Shown here in pieces: positions 26,901 to 41,900 of a stretch of DNA of 64,000 bases. Each line of letters begins with the position of its first letter. Within the stretch, counting starts at the first letter, position 1. Made by a program: the position numbers and the translations under genes. Source of the DNA: Streptomyces abikoensis (GTDB taxonomy: Bacteria > Actinomycetota > Actinomycetes > Streptomycetales > Streptomycetaceae); contig NZ_BMRT01000001.1 in NCBI RefSeq assembly GCF_014648775.1, positions 248,001-312,000 of the forward strand, written 5' to 3'. Below the pieces are notes generated by a model that saw only the letters and a program-made list of their open reading frames with translations, made no database searches and had not been told where the DNA came from.

Positions 26901-29900
26901 GACGGTGCCGACCGGCACGGCCCGCTTCGACCTCTCGCTGAGCGTCACGGAGAGCACGACGTCCGACGGCACCCCGGCCGGCATCGGCGGCACGGTGGAG
27001 TACGCCGCCGACCTCTACGACCGGCCGACGGTGGAGGCCGTCGTCGAGCGCTGGACCCGGCTGATCCGCCAGGTCGTGGCGGACCCCGGCCGCCGGATCG
27101 ACACCCTGGACGTCATCACCCCCGACGACGAGTCCCGGCTGGCCCGATGGCGCCGGGACGAGCGCGACGTCGAGCCGCTGACCTTCAGCGATCTGTTCGA
27201 ACGGCAGGCGGCGGCCACCCCCGACGCCGTCGCCGTGAGCGACGGCGCCGACACCTGGACCTACGACGAGCTGAACCGGCACGCCAACCACGTCGCCGGC
27301 CGGCTCATCGACCGGGGCATCGGCCCGGAGGACCTGGTCGGCATCGCGATGCCGCGCTCCGCCCGCCTGGTCGCCGCCCTGCTCGGAGTGCTCAAGGCCG
27401 GTGCGGCGTACGTACCGGTGGACCTCGTCTTCCCGGCAGGACGCAACCGGCACGTGCTCACCGACTCGGCCCCCCGGCTGGTGCTCACCTCCCGCGCCGG
27501 AGCCGAGGACCTGCCCTCCGACCTGACCTGCGAACTGATCGTGGTCGACGAGGACGGGTTCACGCGTGGACGGCCGGGCCGGGAGGACAACCCCACCGAC
27601 CGTGACCGCGTCCGGCCCGTGGACGTCGACAACCCGGCGTACGTCATCTACACCTCCGGTTCGACCGGCCGCCCCAAGGGCGTCGTGGTGACCCACCGCG
27701 GTCTCGCCGCCTTCGCCGAGACCCTGCGGCAACGCTGCGCGGCGGACGGGAACAGCCGCGTACTGCAACTGTCGTCGCCCAGCGTGGACGCCTCGGTACT
27801 GGAGATGGTGTGGGCGTTCACCTCCGGGGCCCGGCTGTGCGTCGCCGGCCAGCACCGTCTGGCCGGCGACGAACTCGCCCAGGCACTCGCCGAGCACCAC
27901 ATCACCCACGCGCACATCCCGCCGTCCGCGCTGAGCACCCTGGCACCGGAGACGGCCGGCCGGCTGCCCGAGTTCCACATGCTCAGCGTCGGAGCGGAGG
28001 CGTGCCCGCCCGAACTCGTGCGACTGTGGCTGCCGGGCCGCGAGTTCGTGAACGCCTACGGCCCGACCGAGTGCACCGTCGCCGCCTCGCACACCTTCCC
28101 GCTGACCGAGGCACGCGCACCGATCGGCAGGCCGGTGCTCGACGCCGAACTGCACGTCCTGGACACGACCCTCCGGCCCGCCGCCCCCGGCGTCCCGGGC
28201 GAGCTGTACATCGGCGGCGCGGGCCTCGCCAGGGGCTACCTCGGCCGGGGCGGCCTGACGGCGTCACGGTTCGTCGCGAACCCGTTCGGCGCCCCCGGTT
28301 CGAGGATGTACCGGACCGGCGACGTCGTCCGCTGGAACGCCGACGGTGAACTGGAGTACCTGGGACGCTCCGACGAGCAGGTGAAGGTCCGGGGCTTCCG
28401 CGTCGAACCCGGCGAGATCGAGCGCGTCCTCGCGAGCCAACCGTCCGTGGAGCGGGCGGTGGTGGTGCCGCGCCGGGACCGTTCGGGAGCCGTCTCCCTC
28501 GCCGCGTACACCGTCCTGGCGGCCGAGACGACGAACGAGGGCTTCGACGATCAGCTCTCCGAGTGGAACGACCTCTACGACCAGGTCTACACGGGCTTCT
28601 CCGGTGACGCGGGCAATGACTTCGTGGGCTGGAACAGTTCGTTCACCGGCGGCCCGATACCCGTCGAGGAGATGCGGGCATGGCAGCGGGCCGCCGTGAA
28701 CGCGGCGCTGCGCTTCCGCCCCGGCCGGGTCCTGGAGATCGGCGCGGGTTCCGGTCTGCTGATGACCCCGCTGGCGGACGAGGTCGACGAGTACTGGGGC
28801 ACCGACCTCTCGCAGGTCTCCGTCGACAGGCTCCGCGACTTCGCCCGCCAACGCGGCTGGGACCACGTGCGGTTGACCTGCCGGCCCGCACACGACCTCT
28901 CCGGCCTGCCCCGCCGCCGCTTCGACACCGTCGTCATCAACTCGGTGGTGCAGTACTTCCCGAGCGCCGACTACCTGCGCGACGTGCTGACGCGGGTCAT
29001 GGACCTCCTCGCCGACGGCGGCAGGGTGATCGTCGGCGACGTCCGGCACTACGGACTGCTCCGGGTGTTCCAGACGGCCGTGCACGACTTCCGCGGCACT
29101 TCGGGGGCACGGGCGGCGGTCGAGCGCGCGATCGCGGTGGAGAAGGAGCTGCTGCTGGCTCCGGAGTTCTTCACCTCCTTCGAGCATCCGGCCCTCTCCG
29201 GTGTCGAGGTGTCGCTGAAGGCGGGCGGGGCGTCGACCGAGCTGTCCGGCTACCGCTACGAGGTCGTCCTGCACACCGCACCGGCGCGCCGGCTCGCGGA
29301 CCTGCCCGTCCTCGTATGGGGCCGCGACCTCACCGATCTTGACCAGCTGACCGGCCCGGCACGGGTGACCCACATCCCGAACCCCCGGCTGGCCGACGGC
29401 GTCGCCGCGATACGGGCGCTGGACGGCGCCGACGCGGTGCCGCCCCCGTCAGGGCCCGAGCTGGACCCCGAGGCGGTACGGCGCTGGGCGGCGGCACACG
29501 GCATGCGGGCGGTACCGACCTGGTCGTCGCAGCGCTGGAACACCTACGAGGTCGTGCTGACGGACACCGCCGAGGCGGAGCCGCTGGCCGAGGTGTACCG
29601 CCCCGCAGCGGCCGTCGAGCAGGCCAATGTGCCCGCTGTGGCCCGTACGGTCGGCGAACTGGTTTCCGAACTGCGCTCGACTCTGAAGGGGCTGCTGCCG
29701 GACTACATGGTTCCGGCGACGATCACCCCGATCGAGCGGATCCCGGTCACCCCGAACGGAAAGATCGACCGCCGAGCGCTGCCGGACCCGGAGGTCATGG
29801 TCTCGGACGGCCGACGGCCACGCACCCCGCAGGAGCAGATCCTGTGCGAGCTGTACGCCGACATCCTGGGCCTGGAGCGGGTAGGACCCGACGACAGCTT

Positions 29901-32900
29901 CTTCGACCTGGGCGGCCACTCCCTGCTCGCCACCCGGCTGACCAGCCGCATCCGCTCGGTCCTGGGCGTCGAGGCCCTCCTGCGCCAGATCTTCGCGGCG
30001 CCTTCGCCGGCGGAGCTGGCGGTGGTGCTCGGGGAGGGGCAGGGCCGGGTGCAGGTGGCGCTGGAGCGGATGGCGCGGCCTGAGTTGTTGCCGTTGTCCT
30101 CGGCCCAGCAGCGGTTGTGGTTCCTGCATCGGCTGGAGGGCCCGTCGGCGACGTACAACTCGCCGCTGGCGATCCGGCTGTCGGGCGTGCTGGACGTGGT
30201 GGCGTTGCGGGCGGCGCTGGGTGATGTGGTGGGTCGTCACGAGGCGCTGCGGACGGTGTTCGCCGAGTCGGATGGAGTGCCGTATCAGCGTGTTCTTGAT
30301 ACCGCTGAGGTCGATCTGCCTGTGCGCGAGGTCTCCGAGGAGGAACTGCCGGGGGCACTGCGGGAGGCGGCCCGTTACGCGTTCGACCTCTCGCGTGAGA
30401 TCCCGTTGCAGGCTCGGCTGTTCACCACAGGTCCGAACGAGTCGGTGCTGCTGCTGGTCGTGCACCATATCGCTGCCGACGGCTGGTCGCTGGGGCCACT
30501 GGCACGTGACCTTACGACGGCGTACGGGGAACGCGCGGCGGGCCGTGCCCCGTCCTGGGCTCCGTTGCCGGTGCAGTACGCGGACTACACGCTCTGGCAA
30601 CGACGGCTCCTCGGCGACGAGACCGATCCGGACAGCACGATTGGACGCCAGCTCGCTTATTGGCGGGATCAGCTGGCCGGTCTGCCGGAGCAGGTGACCT
30701 TGCCGACCGACCGCGCGCGCCCGCAGACGGCGTCCTACGCGGGCGACGTGCACATGTTCCGCATCGAGGCCGATCTGCACGCCGACCTGCTCGCGCTGGC
30801 CCGGCACAGTGGTGCCACGTTGTTCATGGTGCTGCAGGCGGCCCTCGCCGCAGTGCTGACGCGGTCCGGTGCGGGCACGGATGTGCCCATCGGCAGCCCC
30901 ATCGCCGGTCGCACCGACGACGCACTCGACGACCTGGTCGGCTTCTTCGTCAACACCCTCGTCCTCAGGACCGACACCTCCGGAAACCCGGAATTCGAAG
31001 AGCTGCTGCGTCGAGTACGCGACACCTCCCTCGCCGCATACGCCCACCAGGACGTGCCCTTCGAATACCTGGTGGAAAAACTCAACCCCCACCGCAGCAC
31101 CGCCCACAGCCCCCTCTTCCAAGTCCTGCTCGCCTTCCAGAACAACCCCGAGACCAGCTTCGACCTCCCCGGCCTGCGTGCCGAGCCGGACGAGATCGTC
31201 ACCGGTGTGTCCCGGGTCGACCTCACCCTCAACATCACCGAGACGTTCGGCGGCGACGGCTCACCGCAGGGCATCCGGGGTGCCGTCGAGTACGCGACCG
31301 ATCTGTACGACGCGAGCACCGTCGAGTCGTTCACCGTTCGTCTCGTACGGATGCTGCGGACGGCCGTCGAGGACCCGGGCCGCCGTATCAACGGCGTCGA
31401 CCTGCTCTCCGACGAGGAGACCGCGACGGTTCTCGCCCTGTCCGGACGCGACACCGAGGCCCCCGGGCAACTGGTCTGGCCGGCGATCTTCGAAGCCGCG
31501 GCCACCGCGACCCCGGACGCGACCGCCGTGGTCGAGGGGGACCACAGCTGGTCGTACGCGCAGCTCAACGCACACGCCAACCGCATCGCCCGGTACCTGA
31601 TCGAGAGGGGCGTGGGCGCCGAGGACATCGTGGGCGTGCTCATGCCGCGCAGCGCGACACAGATCGCCACCCTGCTCGGCATCGGCAAGGCCGGCGCCGC
31701 GTTCCTGCCGATCGACCCGGCCTACCCGGCGGAACGGGTCGGCTATCTCATCGAGGACGCGGGGCCGAAGTTCCTGCTCACCGACGCCGCCCACGCGAAC
31801 ACGGCCGCCGGGAGCGCCGCGACCACGACGGCCTTCGCCAGCATCGACACCATCACGGTCGACGACCCGGCCGTGACCTCCGCCCTCCGGCACCTGCCGG
31901 CGACCGACCCGACGGACGCCGACCGGCGGACCGCGCTGCGGGTCGAGCACCCGGCGTACGTCATCTACACCTCCGGGTCCACGGGCCGGCCCAAGGGCAC
32001 GGTCGTCACCCACTCGGGTCTGGCCGCACTGGCGGTCAGCGGTGGCGAGCGGGCGGACATCGACCGGGACAGCCGGGTGCTGCAGCTCACCTCGCCGAGC
32101 TTCGACGTCTCCGTCTTCGAGTTCCTCACCACGTTCCACGCGGGCGCCGTCCTGGTCATGCCCGAACCCGGTCGGCTGTCGGGTGAGGAGTTGGCGGCGT
32201 TGTTGTCGGGCGCGGGGGTGTCGCACGCGTTCGTGCCACCGTCGGTGCTGGCCACGCTGCCGGACGACGCCGCAGACGCCCTGCCGGGACTGCGGAGCCT
32301 GATCGTCGGCGGCGAGGCATGTTCGGCGGACCTGGTGCGTCGCTGGTCGGTGGGCCGACGGATGACGAACCTGTACGGTCCCACGGAAACAACGGTGGCG
32401 GCATCGGTGAGCCGTCCACTGTCGGGAAGTGCCCATCCGATCGGTGCACCACTCTCCGGAACACGGGTGTACGTGCTGGACGCGGGTTTGGGGCTGGTGC
32501 CTCGGGGTTCGCGCGGCGAGTTGTACATCGCCGGTACCGGGGTGGCCCGCGGCTACCTCGGCCGGTTCGGCCTCACAGCGTCCCGCTTCGTCGCCGACCC
32601 GTACGGCCCGCCCGGTTCGCGCATGTACCGCACCGGCGACATCGTCCGCTGGAACGCCGACGGCGAACTCGAATACCTCGGCCGCTCCGACCATCAGCTC
32701 AAGATCCGGGGCATCCGCGTCGAACCCGGCGAGGTCGAGGCGGCACTGCTGCGGCAGCCCGGCGTCTCACGGGCCGTCGTGGTCGCGCGTCCCGATCAGC
32801 ACGGCTTCCAGACGCTGTACGCGTATGTCACGACCGTCGAGGAACCGGCCGACGCCGCCCGGCTGCGCGACGAGTTGCGCCGCGAGCTGCCCGACTACCT

Positions 32901-35900
32901 GGTGCCGACCGCGGTCGTCGTACTCGGCGAGTTCCCGCTGACCCCGAACGGCAAGCTGGACCGCGACGCGCTGCCCTTGCCACGCCCGGTCGCCACGGGC
33001 ACGGACGACCGGTCGCCGGGCACGCCGCAGGAGGAGATCCTGCGGTCGGTGTTCGCCGACGTCCTCGGGATCACCCGGATCGGCGCCGAGGACAACTTCT
33101 TCGACCTCGGCGGCCACTCCCTCCTGGCCGGCAGGCTGATCTCGCGGATACGCGGCACGCTCGGCGTCGATGTGTCGATGCGGACCTTCTTCAACGCCCC
33201 GACCCCCCGGCGACTCGCCGAACGGCTGGTGGAAGGCGGACCCGTCCCCGCCCGACTGCGGCCGTCGCCACGCCCCGAGGTCCTGCCGCTGTCGTTCGCC
33301 CAGCAGCGGCTGTGGTTCCTGCACAAGCTGGAAGGCCCCTCGGCGACCTACAACTCCCCGCTGGCGATCCGGCTCTCCGGTGACCTGGACGTCCCGGCGC
33401 TGCGGGCGGCGCTGGCCGACGTCGTCGCCCGGCACGAGGCGCTGCGCACCCTCTTCGCCGAGCAGGGCGCCACACCGTGCCAGCGGATCCTGGACGTGGC
33501 CGAGGCCGTGCCCGGGCTGGAGATCCGGGAGACCACCGAGGAGGAACTGCCGCAGGCGCTGCGCGAGGCGGCCCGGTACGAGTTCGACCTGGCCCGTGAG
33601 ATCCCGCTGCGGGCGTGGCTGTTCACGACCGGGCCCGGCGAGTGGGTGCTGGTGCTGGTCCTCCACCACATCGTCGCCGACGGCTGGTCGCTGCAGGTCC
33701 TGGTGTCCGACCTGACGGCCGCGTACACCGGCCGCCGGGCCGGCACCGCACCGTCGTGGCGACCGCTCGCCGTGCAGTACGCCGACTACACCCTCTGGCA
33801 GCGTGAACACCTCGGCACCGACGACGACCCCGACAGCGTCTTCAGCCGCCAGGTCGCCTACTGGCTGGAGGAACTGGCGGAACTGCCCGACCAGATGACC
33901 CTGCCCACCGACCGGCCCCGTCCCGCCGTCGCCGGCTACCACGGCGAGACGGTCACCTTCGACCTCGACGCCGAACAGCACGCCCAGCTCGTCCGTCTGG
34001 CCCGGGAAACCGGCACCACTCTGTTCATGATCCTTCAGACGGGCCTGGCCGGGGTGCTGACCCGTCTCGGTGCCGGAACCGACATCGCGGTCGGCTCCCC
34101 CATCGCCGGGCGCACCGACGACCGCCTGGAGGACCTGGTCGGTCTCTTCGTCAACATGCTGGTGCTGCGCACCGACACCGCCGGCGATCCCACGTTGCGC
34201 GACCTGCTCACCCGGGTGCGCGAGACCTCCCTGGCCGCCTACGCCCACCAGCACATGCCCTTCGAGTACCTGGTGGAGCGGCTCAACCCGCACCGGTCAG
34301 CCGCCCACCACCCACTCGTGCAGATCCTGTTCGGACTCCAGAACACCGCGAAGCAGGACATCGACCTGCCGGGCGTCACCGCCTCCGGCACCTCGATCGA
34401 CACCGGCGTCTCGCGCGTCGACCTGTCCATCAACATCGTCGAGGCCGCCGCGCCCGACGGCTCCGCGGCCGGTCTGACCGGTGTGGTGGAGTTCTCCACC
34501 GATCTGTACGACCGCCCCACGATCGAGGCGTTCACAGCACGCTGGGTGCGCGTCCTCCAAGCCATGGTCAGGACACCAGGAGCCCGGCTGAGCGAGGTGG
34601 ATCTGCTCGCTGCCGACGAACGGGCCCGGCTGCTGGAGCAATGGGGCACGGCGACAACCGACACCGACACGGCGACCCTGGCGGAGCTGTTCGAGCGTCG
34701 TGTCACGGCGACTCCCGACGCGACCGCCGTGGTCGAGGGAGATCTCAGCTGGTCGTACGCACAGCTCAACGCACACGCCAACCGCGTCGCCCGGTACCTG
34801 ATCGAGCGGGGCGTGGGCGCCGAGGACATCGTGGGTGTGCTCATGCCGCGCGGTGCGAGGCAGATCGGGGCCGTGCTGGGGGTGGCCAAGGCGGGAGCGG
34901 CGTTTCTGCCGATCGACCCGGCCTATCCGCAGGCACGGGTGGACTATCTGTTGCGGGACGCCGAACCGGCGCTGGTCATCGACGAGTCGGAGTCGTTCGA
35001 GGGCCTGCCCGCACACGACCTCGGTGCCGGGGACCGGGTGCGTCCGGTGGCAGTGGACCACCCGGCCTATGTGATCTACACCTCCGGCTCGACCGGCCTG
35101 CCCAAGGGCGTCGTCGTCACCCACCGCGGACTCGCGAGCCTCGCCGCCACGCTGCGGCGGCTCGGGGCCAGTGAGAGCTCGCGGGTGCTGCAGTTCGCCG
35201 CGCTCGGCTTCGACGCCACGGTCTGGGAGCTCGTGATGGCCCTCGGCTCGGGCGCCGCCCTGGTGCTGCCCGAGACCGACCGTCTCGCCGGGGAGGACCT
35301 GGCGGCCGTCCTGCGCGAACAGCGCGTCACCCACCTCACCCTGCCGCCCACCGTGCTGGCGACCCTGCCCTCGGAGGCCGCCGCCCACCTGCCCGACCTC
35401 CGCACCCTGGTGGTGGCGGGCGAGGCGTGCACACCCGAGCTGACCGCACGATGGTCGCCCGGCCGCCGCATGATCAACGCCTACGGCCCCACCGAGTCGA
35501 CCGTCTGCGCGTCCATGAGCGGGGAACTGTCACCCGGGTCCACGCCCATCGGCGGTCCGGTGGCCAACACCCGGTTGTACGTGCTGGACGAGTCGCTGGG
35601 GCTGGTGGCACCGGGCGTGCCGGGCGAGCTGTACATCGCGGGCGAAGGTCTCGCCCGGGGCTACAGTCGGCGTCCGGCCCTGACGGCGTCGCGATTCCTC
35701 GCCGACCCCTACGGCCCGGCCGGAACACGGATGTACCGCACGGGAGACCTCGTCCGCTGGAACACCGACGGGGAGCTGGAGTACCTCGGCCGCACCGACG
35801 AGCAGGTCAAGATCCGGGGCTTCCGCGTCGAACCCGGCGAGGTTGCGTCCGCGCTGCTTCGGCACCCCGCCGTGGCCCAGGCCGCCGTGATCGTCCGGCC

Positions 35901-38900
35901 CGGCCCCCACGACGACCTGCAACTCCTGGCATACGCCGTGCCGGCCGCCGGACGGACCTTCGACGGTGGCGAACTGCGTGCTTGGGCGCAGCACGAGCTG
36001 CCCGAGCACCTGGTGCCGTCGGCCGTCGTCGTGCTGGACGAGATTCCCCGCACCGCGCACGGGAAGATCGACGAGCGGGCACTGCCGGACCCCGAGCAGA
36101 CCGGAGGCCGTACACGCACACCGCGTACGCCGCAGGAAGAACTGCTCTGCCTCCTCTTCGCCCAGGTCCTCGACGTGCCCCGGGTAGGACCCGACGACAG
36201 CTTCTTCGACCTGGGCGGCCACTCGCTGCTCGCCACCCGGCTCATCATCCGCATCCGCAAGACGTTCCACTGCGAGCTGGCACCCCGCGCCCTGTTCACG
36301 GCGCCTTCGCCGGCGGAGCTGGCGGTGGTGCTCGGGGAGGGGCAGGGCCGGGTACAGATGGCGCTGGAGCGGATGGCGCGGCCTGAGTTGTTGCCGTTGT
36401 CCTCGGCCCAGCAGCGGTTGTGGTTCCTGCATCGGCTGGAGGGCCCGTCGGCGACGTACAACTCGCCGCTGGCGATCCGGCTGTCGGGCGCGCTGGACGT
36501 GGTGGCGTTGCGGGCGGCGCTGGGTGATGTGGTGGGTCGTCACGAGGCGCTGCGGACGGTGTTCGCCGAGGCCGACGGAATGCCGTATCAGCGGGTCCTC
36601 GATACCGCTGAGGTCGATCTGCCCGTGCACCAGGTCTCCGAGGAGGAACTGCCGGGGGCACTGCGGGAGGCGGCCCGTTACGCGTTCGACCTCTCGCGTG
36701 AGATCCCGTTGCAGGCTCGGCTGTTCACCACAGGTCCGAACGAGTCGGTGCTGCTGCTGGTCGTGCACCATATCGCTGCCGACGGCTGGTCGCTGGGGCC
36801 GCTGGCACGTGACCTGGCCAAGGCGTACACCGATCGCCGGGCGGGTCGCACCCCGTCGTGGGCACCCTTGCCGGTGCAGTACGCGGACTACACACTCTGG
36901 CAGCGACAGCTTCTCGGCGACGACACCGACCCGGACAGCGTCACTGGACGCCAACTGGACTACTGGCGGGATCAGTTGGCGGGTCTGCCGGAGCAGGTGA
37001 CCCTGCCGACCGACCGCCCACGGCCCCAGACGGCGTCCTACGCGGGCGACGTGCACATGTTCCGCATCGAGGCCGACCTGCACGCCGATCTACTCGCGCT
37101 GGCACGACACAGCGGTGCCACGCTCTTCATGGTGCTCCAAGCCGCCCTCGCCGCAGTGCTGACGCGGTCCGGTGCGGGCACCGATGTACCCATCGGCAGC
37201 CCCATCGCCGGGCGCACCGACGACGCACTCGACGACCTGGTCGGCTTCTTCGTCAACACCCTCGTCCTCAGGACCGACACCTCCGGAAACCCGGAATTCG
37301 ACGAATTGCTGCGTCGAGTACGTGACACCTCCCTGGCCGCATACGCCCACCAGGACGTGCCCTTCGAGTACCTGGTGGAAAAACTCAACCCCCACCGCAG
37401 CACCGCCCACAGCCCCCTCTTCCAAGTCCTGCTCGCCTTCCAGAACAACCCGGAAACCAGCTTCGGCCTGCCCGGCCTGCGCACCCGCATGGAGGGCGTC
37501 AGCACGGGGCTGTCTCGCGTCGACCTGTTCATCAGCCTCGCCGAGCAGCAGGACGCCGATGGTGCCGCCGGTGTCATCGGCGCCGTCGAATACGCCACCG
37601 ACCTGTACGACGCGGCGACCATCGACGCGTTCATCGGGCGTTGGCTGCGGTTCCTGGCCGCCGTCGCGCTCGACCAGGGGCAGCGGATCGGGTCCGTGGA
37701 CCTGCTGCTCGACGGAGAGCGCGACCAGCTGACCGGCTGGGCGTCCACCGAGCCGACGGTACGTCCGGCGACCCTTACCCAGCTGTTCGAACGTCGCGTC
37801 ACGGCGACCCCGGACGCGACGGCCGTGGTCGAGGGGGACCTCAGCTGGTCGTACGCGCAGCTCAACGCACACGCCAACCGTGTCGCCTGGCATCTGATCG
37901 GGCGGGGTGTGGGCGCTGAGGACATCGTGGGCGTCCTCATGCCGCGCAGCGCGACACAGATCGCCACCCTCCTCGGAATCGGCAAGGCCGGCGCCGCGTA
38001 CCTGCCGATCGACCCGGCCTACCCGCAGGCACGGGTGGAGCACCTGCTGCGGGACGCCGAGCCGGCGCTGGTGATCGGCGAGTCGGAGGTGTTCGAGGGC
38101 CTGCCCGAGCACGACCCGGGTGACCGGGACCGCGTCCGGCCGGTCGACGTCGACAACCCGGCGTACGTCATCTACACCTCGGGCTCCACCGGCCTGCCCA
38201 AGGGCGTAGTGGTGACCCATCGGGGCCTGGCCGCGCTCGCCGCCGGCACGGGTGAGCGTACCGACGTCGACAGCGACAGCCGGGTGCTGCTCCTGGCATC
38301 GCCGAGCTTCGACGCCTCTGTCCTCGAACTGATGATGGCCATCGGCGCAGGCGCCGCCCTCGTCGTTGCCCGCGAGAAACGGCTCGCCGGTGAGGAGTTG
38401 GCGGCGTTGTTGGCGGATGCGGGGGTATCGCACGCGTTCGTGCCACCGTCGGTGCTGGCCACGCTGCCGGACGACGCCGCAGACGCACTACCGGGACTGC
38501 GGAGCCTGATCGTCGGCGGCGAGGCGTGCTCGGCCGAGCTGGTCCGTCGCTGGTCGGTGGGCCGACGGATGACGAACCTGTACGGTCCGACCGAGACCAC
38601 GGTGGCGGCATCGGTGAGCCGTCCACTGTCGGGGAGCGCGCATCCGATCGGTGCACCACTCGCCGGAACACGGGCGTATGTGCTGGACGCGGGTTTGGGG
38701 CTGGTGCCTCGGGGTTCGCGCGGCGAGTTGTACATCGCCGGTACCGGGGTGGCCCGCGGCTACCTCGGCCGGTTCGGGCTCACAGCGTCCCGCTTCGTCG
38801 CCGACCCGTACGGCCCGCCCGGTTCGCGCATGTACCGCACCGGCGATGTGGTCCGCTGGAACGCCGACGGCGAACTCGAATACCTCGGCCGCTCCGACCA

Positions 38901-41900
38901 TCAGCTGCAGATCCGGGGCATCCGTGTCGAGCCCGGCGAGGTCGAGGCCACCTTGGCGGCGCATCCGGATGTGGCCCGTGCCGTCGTGGTGGTCCGCGGC
39001 GATCGACGGGGCGACCCCGCGCTGGTCGGCTACCTGGTCCCCGCACGCCCCGGCGTCGACTCCGCGGCCGTACGCGAGGATCTCCGCCGGCTGTTGCCCG
39101 ACCACCTGGTACCGGCCGCGCTCGTGGCGCTGCCCGAGTTCCCGCTCACGCCGAACGGCAAGCTCGACCACGAGGCTTTGCCGGAACCCGAGTTCGACAC
39201 CTCGGGTGGACGGGGCCCCCGTACACCGGAGGAAGAGATCCTGTGCGGGCTCTTCGCCGAGATCCTCGGACTGGACCGGGTCGGTGTGGAGGACAGCTTC
39301 TTCGACCTGGGCGGCCACTCCCTGCTGGGCACCCGGCTGATCAGCCGAATCCGTGCCGAACTCGGCATCGAGGTCCGGCTGCTCACCCTCTTCGAGGCGT
39401 CGACGCCGGCCGCGCTGGCACGGGCCGTCCTCGAAGCGAACTCCCCGGCCAGGGCCGCCCTCGTGCCGTTGCCGCGCCCCGAGGTGCTGCCGCTGTCGTT
39501 CGCACAGCAGCGGCTGTGGTTCCTGCACAAGCTGGAAGGCCCCTCGCCGACCTACAACATGCCGTTCACCCTGCGCCTGACGGGCCCCCTCCAGGTGCCC
39601 GCGCTACGGATGGCGCTGGCCGATGTGGTCGCCCGGCACGAGGCGCTGCGCACCGTCTTCGGCGAGCGCGACGGCGCGCCGTACCAGCGGATCCTGGACA
39701 TGGCCGAGGTCACGATCCAGCTGCCCGTGCGCGAGGCCGACGGCGCCGCCCTCGACGAGGAGGTGCGGGAGGCGGCACGCCACCGGTTCGACCTGGCCGC
39801 CGAGATCCCGCTGCGGGCCTCGCTGTTCGTGGTCGGCCAGGACGAGTGGGTGCTGATGCTGGTCCTCCACCACATCGTCGCCGACGGCTGGTCACTGCGG
39901 CCGTTGGCCCGCGACCTGGCAGCGGCGTACGCCGCGCGCGAAGCCGGCCGGGCCCCGGAGTGGTCCCCGCTGCCGGTGCAGTACGCCGACTACAGCCTCT
40001 GGCACCGGGAACTGCTCGGGGACGACACGGATCCCGACAGCGAGTTCGGCCGCCAGCTCGCGTTCTGGCGGGAACGGCTCGCCGGCCTGCCGGAACAGGT
40101 GACCTTGCCCACCGACCGCCCCCGGCCGGCGGTGGCCGGCTACCAGGGTGACGTCAGCACCTTCCAGGTCGACGGCGGACTGCACGACGAGCTGATGGCG
40201 CTGGCGCGGCAGACCGGCTCGACGCTGTTCATGGTGCTGCAGACGGCGCTGTCCGCCCTGCTGACCCGGTCCGGCGCCGGGACGGATGTGGTCGTCGGCG
40301 CGGGCGTGGCCGGTCGCACCGACGAACAACTCGACGATCTCGTCGGCTTCTTCGTCAACATGGTGGTACTGCGCACCGACACGTCCGACGACCCGACCTT
40401 CGCCGAACTGCTCCAGCGCGTACGCGACACCTCCCTCACCGCGTACGCGCACCAGGACATTCCCTTCGAGTACCTCGTCGAGAAGATCAACCCGCTGCGG
40501 TCGGCGTCGCACCAGTCGCTGTTCCAGATCGCCATGGTCCTGCAGAACAACGCCGAGGCCGACTTCACCCTCTCTGACCTGCGGGTACGGCAGGAGGGAC
40601 AAGGCACCGGCACCTCCCGCTTCGACCTGTCGCTGAGCCTCACCGAGACCACCTCGCCCGACGGCTCCGCGGCCGGTCTGACCGGTGTGGTGGAGTTCTC
40701 CACGGATCTGTACGACCGCTCCACGATCGAGGCGTTCACAGCACGCTGGGTGCGCGTCCTCCAAGCCATGGTGACAACACCAGGAGCCCGGCTCAGCGAG
40801 GTGGACCTGCTCGCTGCCGACGAACGGGCCCGGCTGCTGGACCGATGGGGCACGGCCACGACCGACACCGACACAGCGACCCTGGCGGAACTGTTCGAGC
40901 GTCGCGTCACGGCCACTCCCGACGCGACCGCCGTGGTCGAGGGAGACCTCAGCTGGTCGTACGCGCAGCTCAACGCACACGCCAACCGCGTCGCCCGGTA
41001 CCTGATCGAGCGGGGCGTGGGCGCCGAGGACATCGTGGGCGTACTGATGCCGCGCGGCGCGAGGCAGATCGCGGCCGTGCTGGGCGTGACCAAGGCAGGG
41101 GCGGCCTATCTGCCGATCGACCCCGCCTACCCGCAGGCACGGGTGGAATACCTGCTGCGGGACGCCGAACCGGCGCTGGTCATCGACGAGTCGGAATCGT
41201 TCGAGGGCCTGCCCGCACACGACCCCGATGACGCAGACCTCGTGCGTCCGGTGACAGTCGACCACCCGGCATACGTGATCTACACCTCCGGCTCGACCGG
41301 CCTGCCCAAGGGCGTCGTCGTCACCCACCGCGGACTCGCGAGCCTCGCCGCCACGCTGCGGCAGCGCTGCGCCGCCGACGGCGACAGCCGGATCATGCAG
41401 TTCTCGTCGCCGAGCTTCGACGCCTCCGTCCTGGAACTCGTCTGGGCCCTGGACTCCGGCGCCGCCCTGGTGATCGCCTCGGCGGACCGCCTCGCCGGTG
41501 AGGAGCTGGCGCGGGCGCTCGCCGACCACCGCATCACCCACGCCCTGATCCCGCCGTCCGTGCTGAGCAGCCTGCCGCCCGGGGCACCGCGGGACCTGAC
41601 CGGCTTCCGGACCCTCGTCGTCGGCGCCGAGGCGTGCCCGCCCGAACTGCTGCGGGCCTGGTCGCCCGGCCGGCGCGTGGTCAACGCCTACGGCCCCACC
41701 GAGTCGACCGTCGTCGCCAGCCAGACCGGCGACCTGACCGAGCCCCCGGTGCCCATCGGCACGCCCGCCCTCAACACCCGGCTCTACGTGCTGGATGAGT
41801 CGCTGGGACTGGTGGCACCGGGCGTACCGGGCGAGCTGTACATCGCGGGCGAGGGCCTGGCCCGGGGCTACAGTCGGCGTCCGGCCCTGACGGCGTCGCG

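Noticed and set aside
24757..28155. Very long open frames on the minus strand opposite the NRPS (also 29449-31122, 35530-37083, 39892-43512, 43597-46122)
   Set aside because: They mirror NRPS codons in high-GC DNA, have Gly/Arg/Val-rich unstructured translations and no ribosome sites.
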